Source: an uncultured Spirochaetales bacterium
Lineage (GTDB): Bacteria > Spirochaetota > Spirochaetia > JAFGXN01
Assembly: GCA_949289575.1 (NCBI GenBank)
Contig: CASEOG010000003.1
Span: 1 to 64,000, forward strand
Direction: 5' to 3'
DNA length: 64,000 nucleotides
A program made the position numbers and the translations under genes. Shown piece after piece: positions 63,616-64,000 of the stretch; within the stretch, counting starts at the first letter, position 1; every line of letters starts with the position of its first letter. The notes below the pieces were generated by a model. The model did not search any database, was not told the origin of the DNA, and worked only from the letters and a program-made list of their open reading frames with translations.

Positions 63616-64000
63616 TCACCAAATGCGAACATAAACGGAAAACAGGTTTCCCATATTTGTTTTATGAAGCGATTCCTTCCATTCAAAAGAGTCCAAACGT
63701 TTTATTTTTCCGGTATCGCCGTCATATTCGGTCAGATATCGGTAATAAAAGGTGTACCCCGCTCCGAGGGCAATCGGTACATTCACAAAACGCAAATCCA
63801 ATTCGGCCTGAAGCCCTACGGAATGAATCCACTCGTAAACGCCGTCCTTAAGGAAGTCTTTCCAATATAAATCTCCCGGTTTGGCACCGTTATAATCTGC
63901 ACTGTAGTTCAAATAATCGGTATAGGTGCTTCCGTCGGCAGAAATTCCGTGCCGAATCATCCGATACATCAGGGAAGCATTCAGATACCAGAGCGGCATC
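63616..64000 (-). CDS. Outer-membrane beta-barrel protein, C-terminal part
   Basis: The frame enters from the right window edge and ends at TGA 63616, leaving about 127 C-terminal residues. They show alternating hydrophobic/aromatic strands (WYLNASLMYRMIRHGIS, HSVGLQAELDLRFVNVPIALGAGYTFYYRYLTEYDG, LFSVYVRIW) and end in an aromatic residue, as outer-membrane beta-barrels recognised by BamA do. It lies 9 bases ahead of the GH16 lipoprotein start, so both may be parts of a glycan-use locus. The family cannot be named from this fragment. Confidence 0.7.
   Translation of the reverse strand, partial: MPLWYLNASLMYRMIRHGISADGSTYTDYLNYSADYNGAKPGDLYWKDFLKDGVYEWIHSVGLQAELDLRFVNVPIALGAGYTFYYRYLTEYDGDTGKIKRLDSFEWKESLHKTNMGNLFSVYVRIW

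Overview
The window looks like chromosomal DNA of a diderm spirochaete of the Treponema/Spirochaetaceae type, at roughly 50% GC. The signs are the rpsF-ssb-rpsR-rplI-dnaB order, a pyrophosphate-type phosphofructokinase, rny-ymdB-tlyA linkage, many lipoproteins with loose lipoboxes, an OmpA-family protein and an outer-membrane beta-barrel. This assignment is an inference from gene content and order; no 16S rRNA gene is present. Coding density is very high, no gene-free stretch exceeds 300 bases, and I see no prophage, insertion sequence or CRISPR array.

Layout: 1-377 is the start of an AAA/DUF4143 ATPase behind a perfect inverted repeat. 578-3865 holds rseP and a secreted beta-propeller protein. 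3872-6895 (minus) is rpsF-ssb-rpsR-rplI-dnaB from a consensus promoter. 7014-12573 holds a small unknown gene, then pfp, a PIG-L deacetylase, glucokinase and a sodium/solute symporter. 12685-21121 holds two secreted GH2 glycosidases, an ABC exporter pair and a PAP2 phosphatase. 21252-23865 (minus) has a lipoprotein/LysM pair and gdhA. 24021-25976 is a secreted GH97. 26047-30095 (minus) is ompA-proC-proA-proB. 30185-33827 is a redox cluster (double flavodoxin protein, SDR, FAD amine-oxidase/phytoene-desaturase-like protein). Next come a secreted M15 peptidase and clpB.

37559-46802 (minus) is the least familiar part. It holds four consecutive lipoprotein genes (a small lipocalin-like one, two fibronectin-III proteins and an M30-type HEFAH metallopeptidase), preceded by a fifth secreted FN3 protein. 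That fifth protein shares an unrecognised C-terminal domain with one of the lipoproteins. This is my best candidate for an undescribed surface system. After an initiator tRNA and ung comes a plus-strand run: N-acylglucosamine 2-epimerase family gene, orphan solute-binding lipoprotein, hom and glgP. The rest is housekeeping: ptsI-der-tyrS (minus), a GerMN-domain protein, and rny-ymdB-tlyA (minus). The window ends with a GH16 lipoprotein gene broken at two simple repeats and the C-terminus of a beta-barrel protein.

How the genes work together: secreted GH2, GH97 and GH16 enzymes, a symporter, glucokinase, PPi-phosphofructokinase, glycogen phosphorylase and PTS enzyme I point to a glycan-fermenting lifestyle. 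Glutamate dehydrogenase plus proBAC gives glutamate and proline synthesis.

A pattern runs across the window: several genes without a Shine-Dalgarno (ompA-like, M15 peptidase, the fifth FN3 gene, ptsI, probably the GerMN gene and the DUF4143 ATPase) have a -10 box 6-8 bases before the ATG. Those transcripts are predicted to be leaderless, while most other genes have clear AGGAG-type sites.
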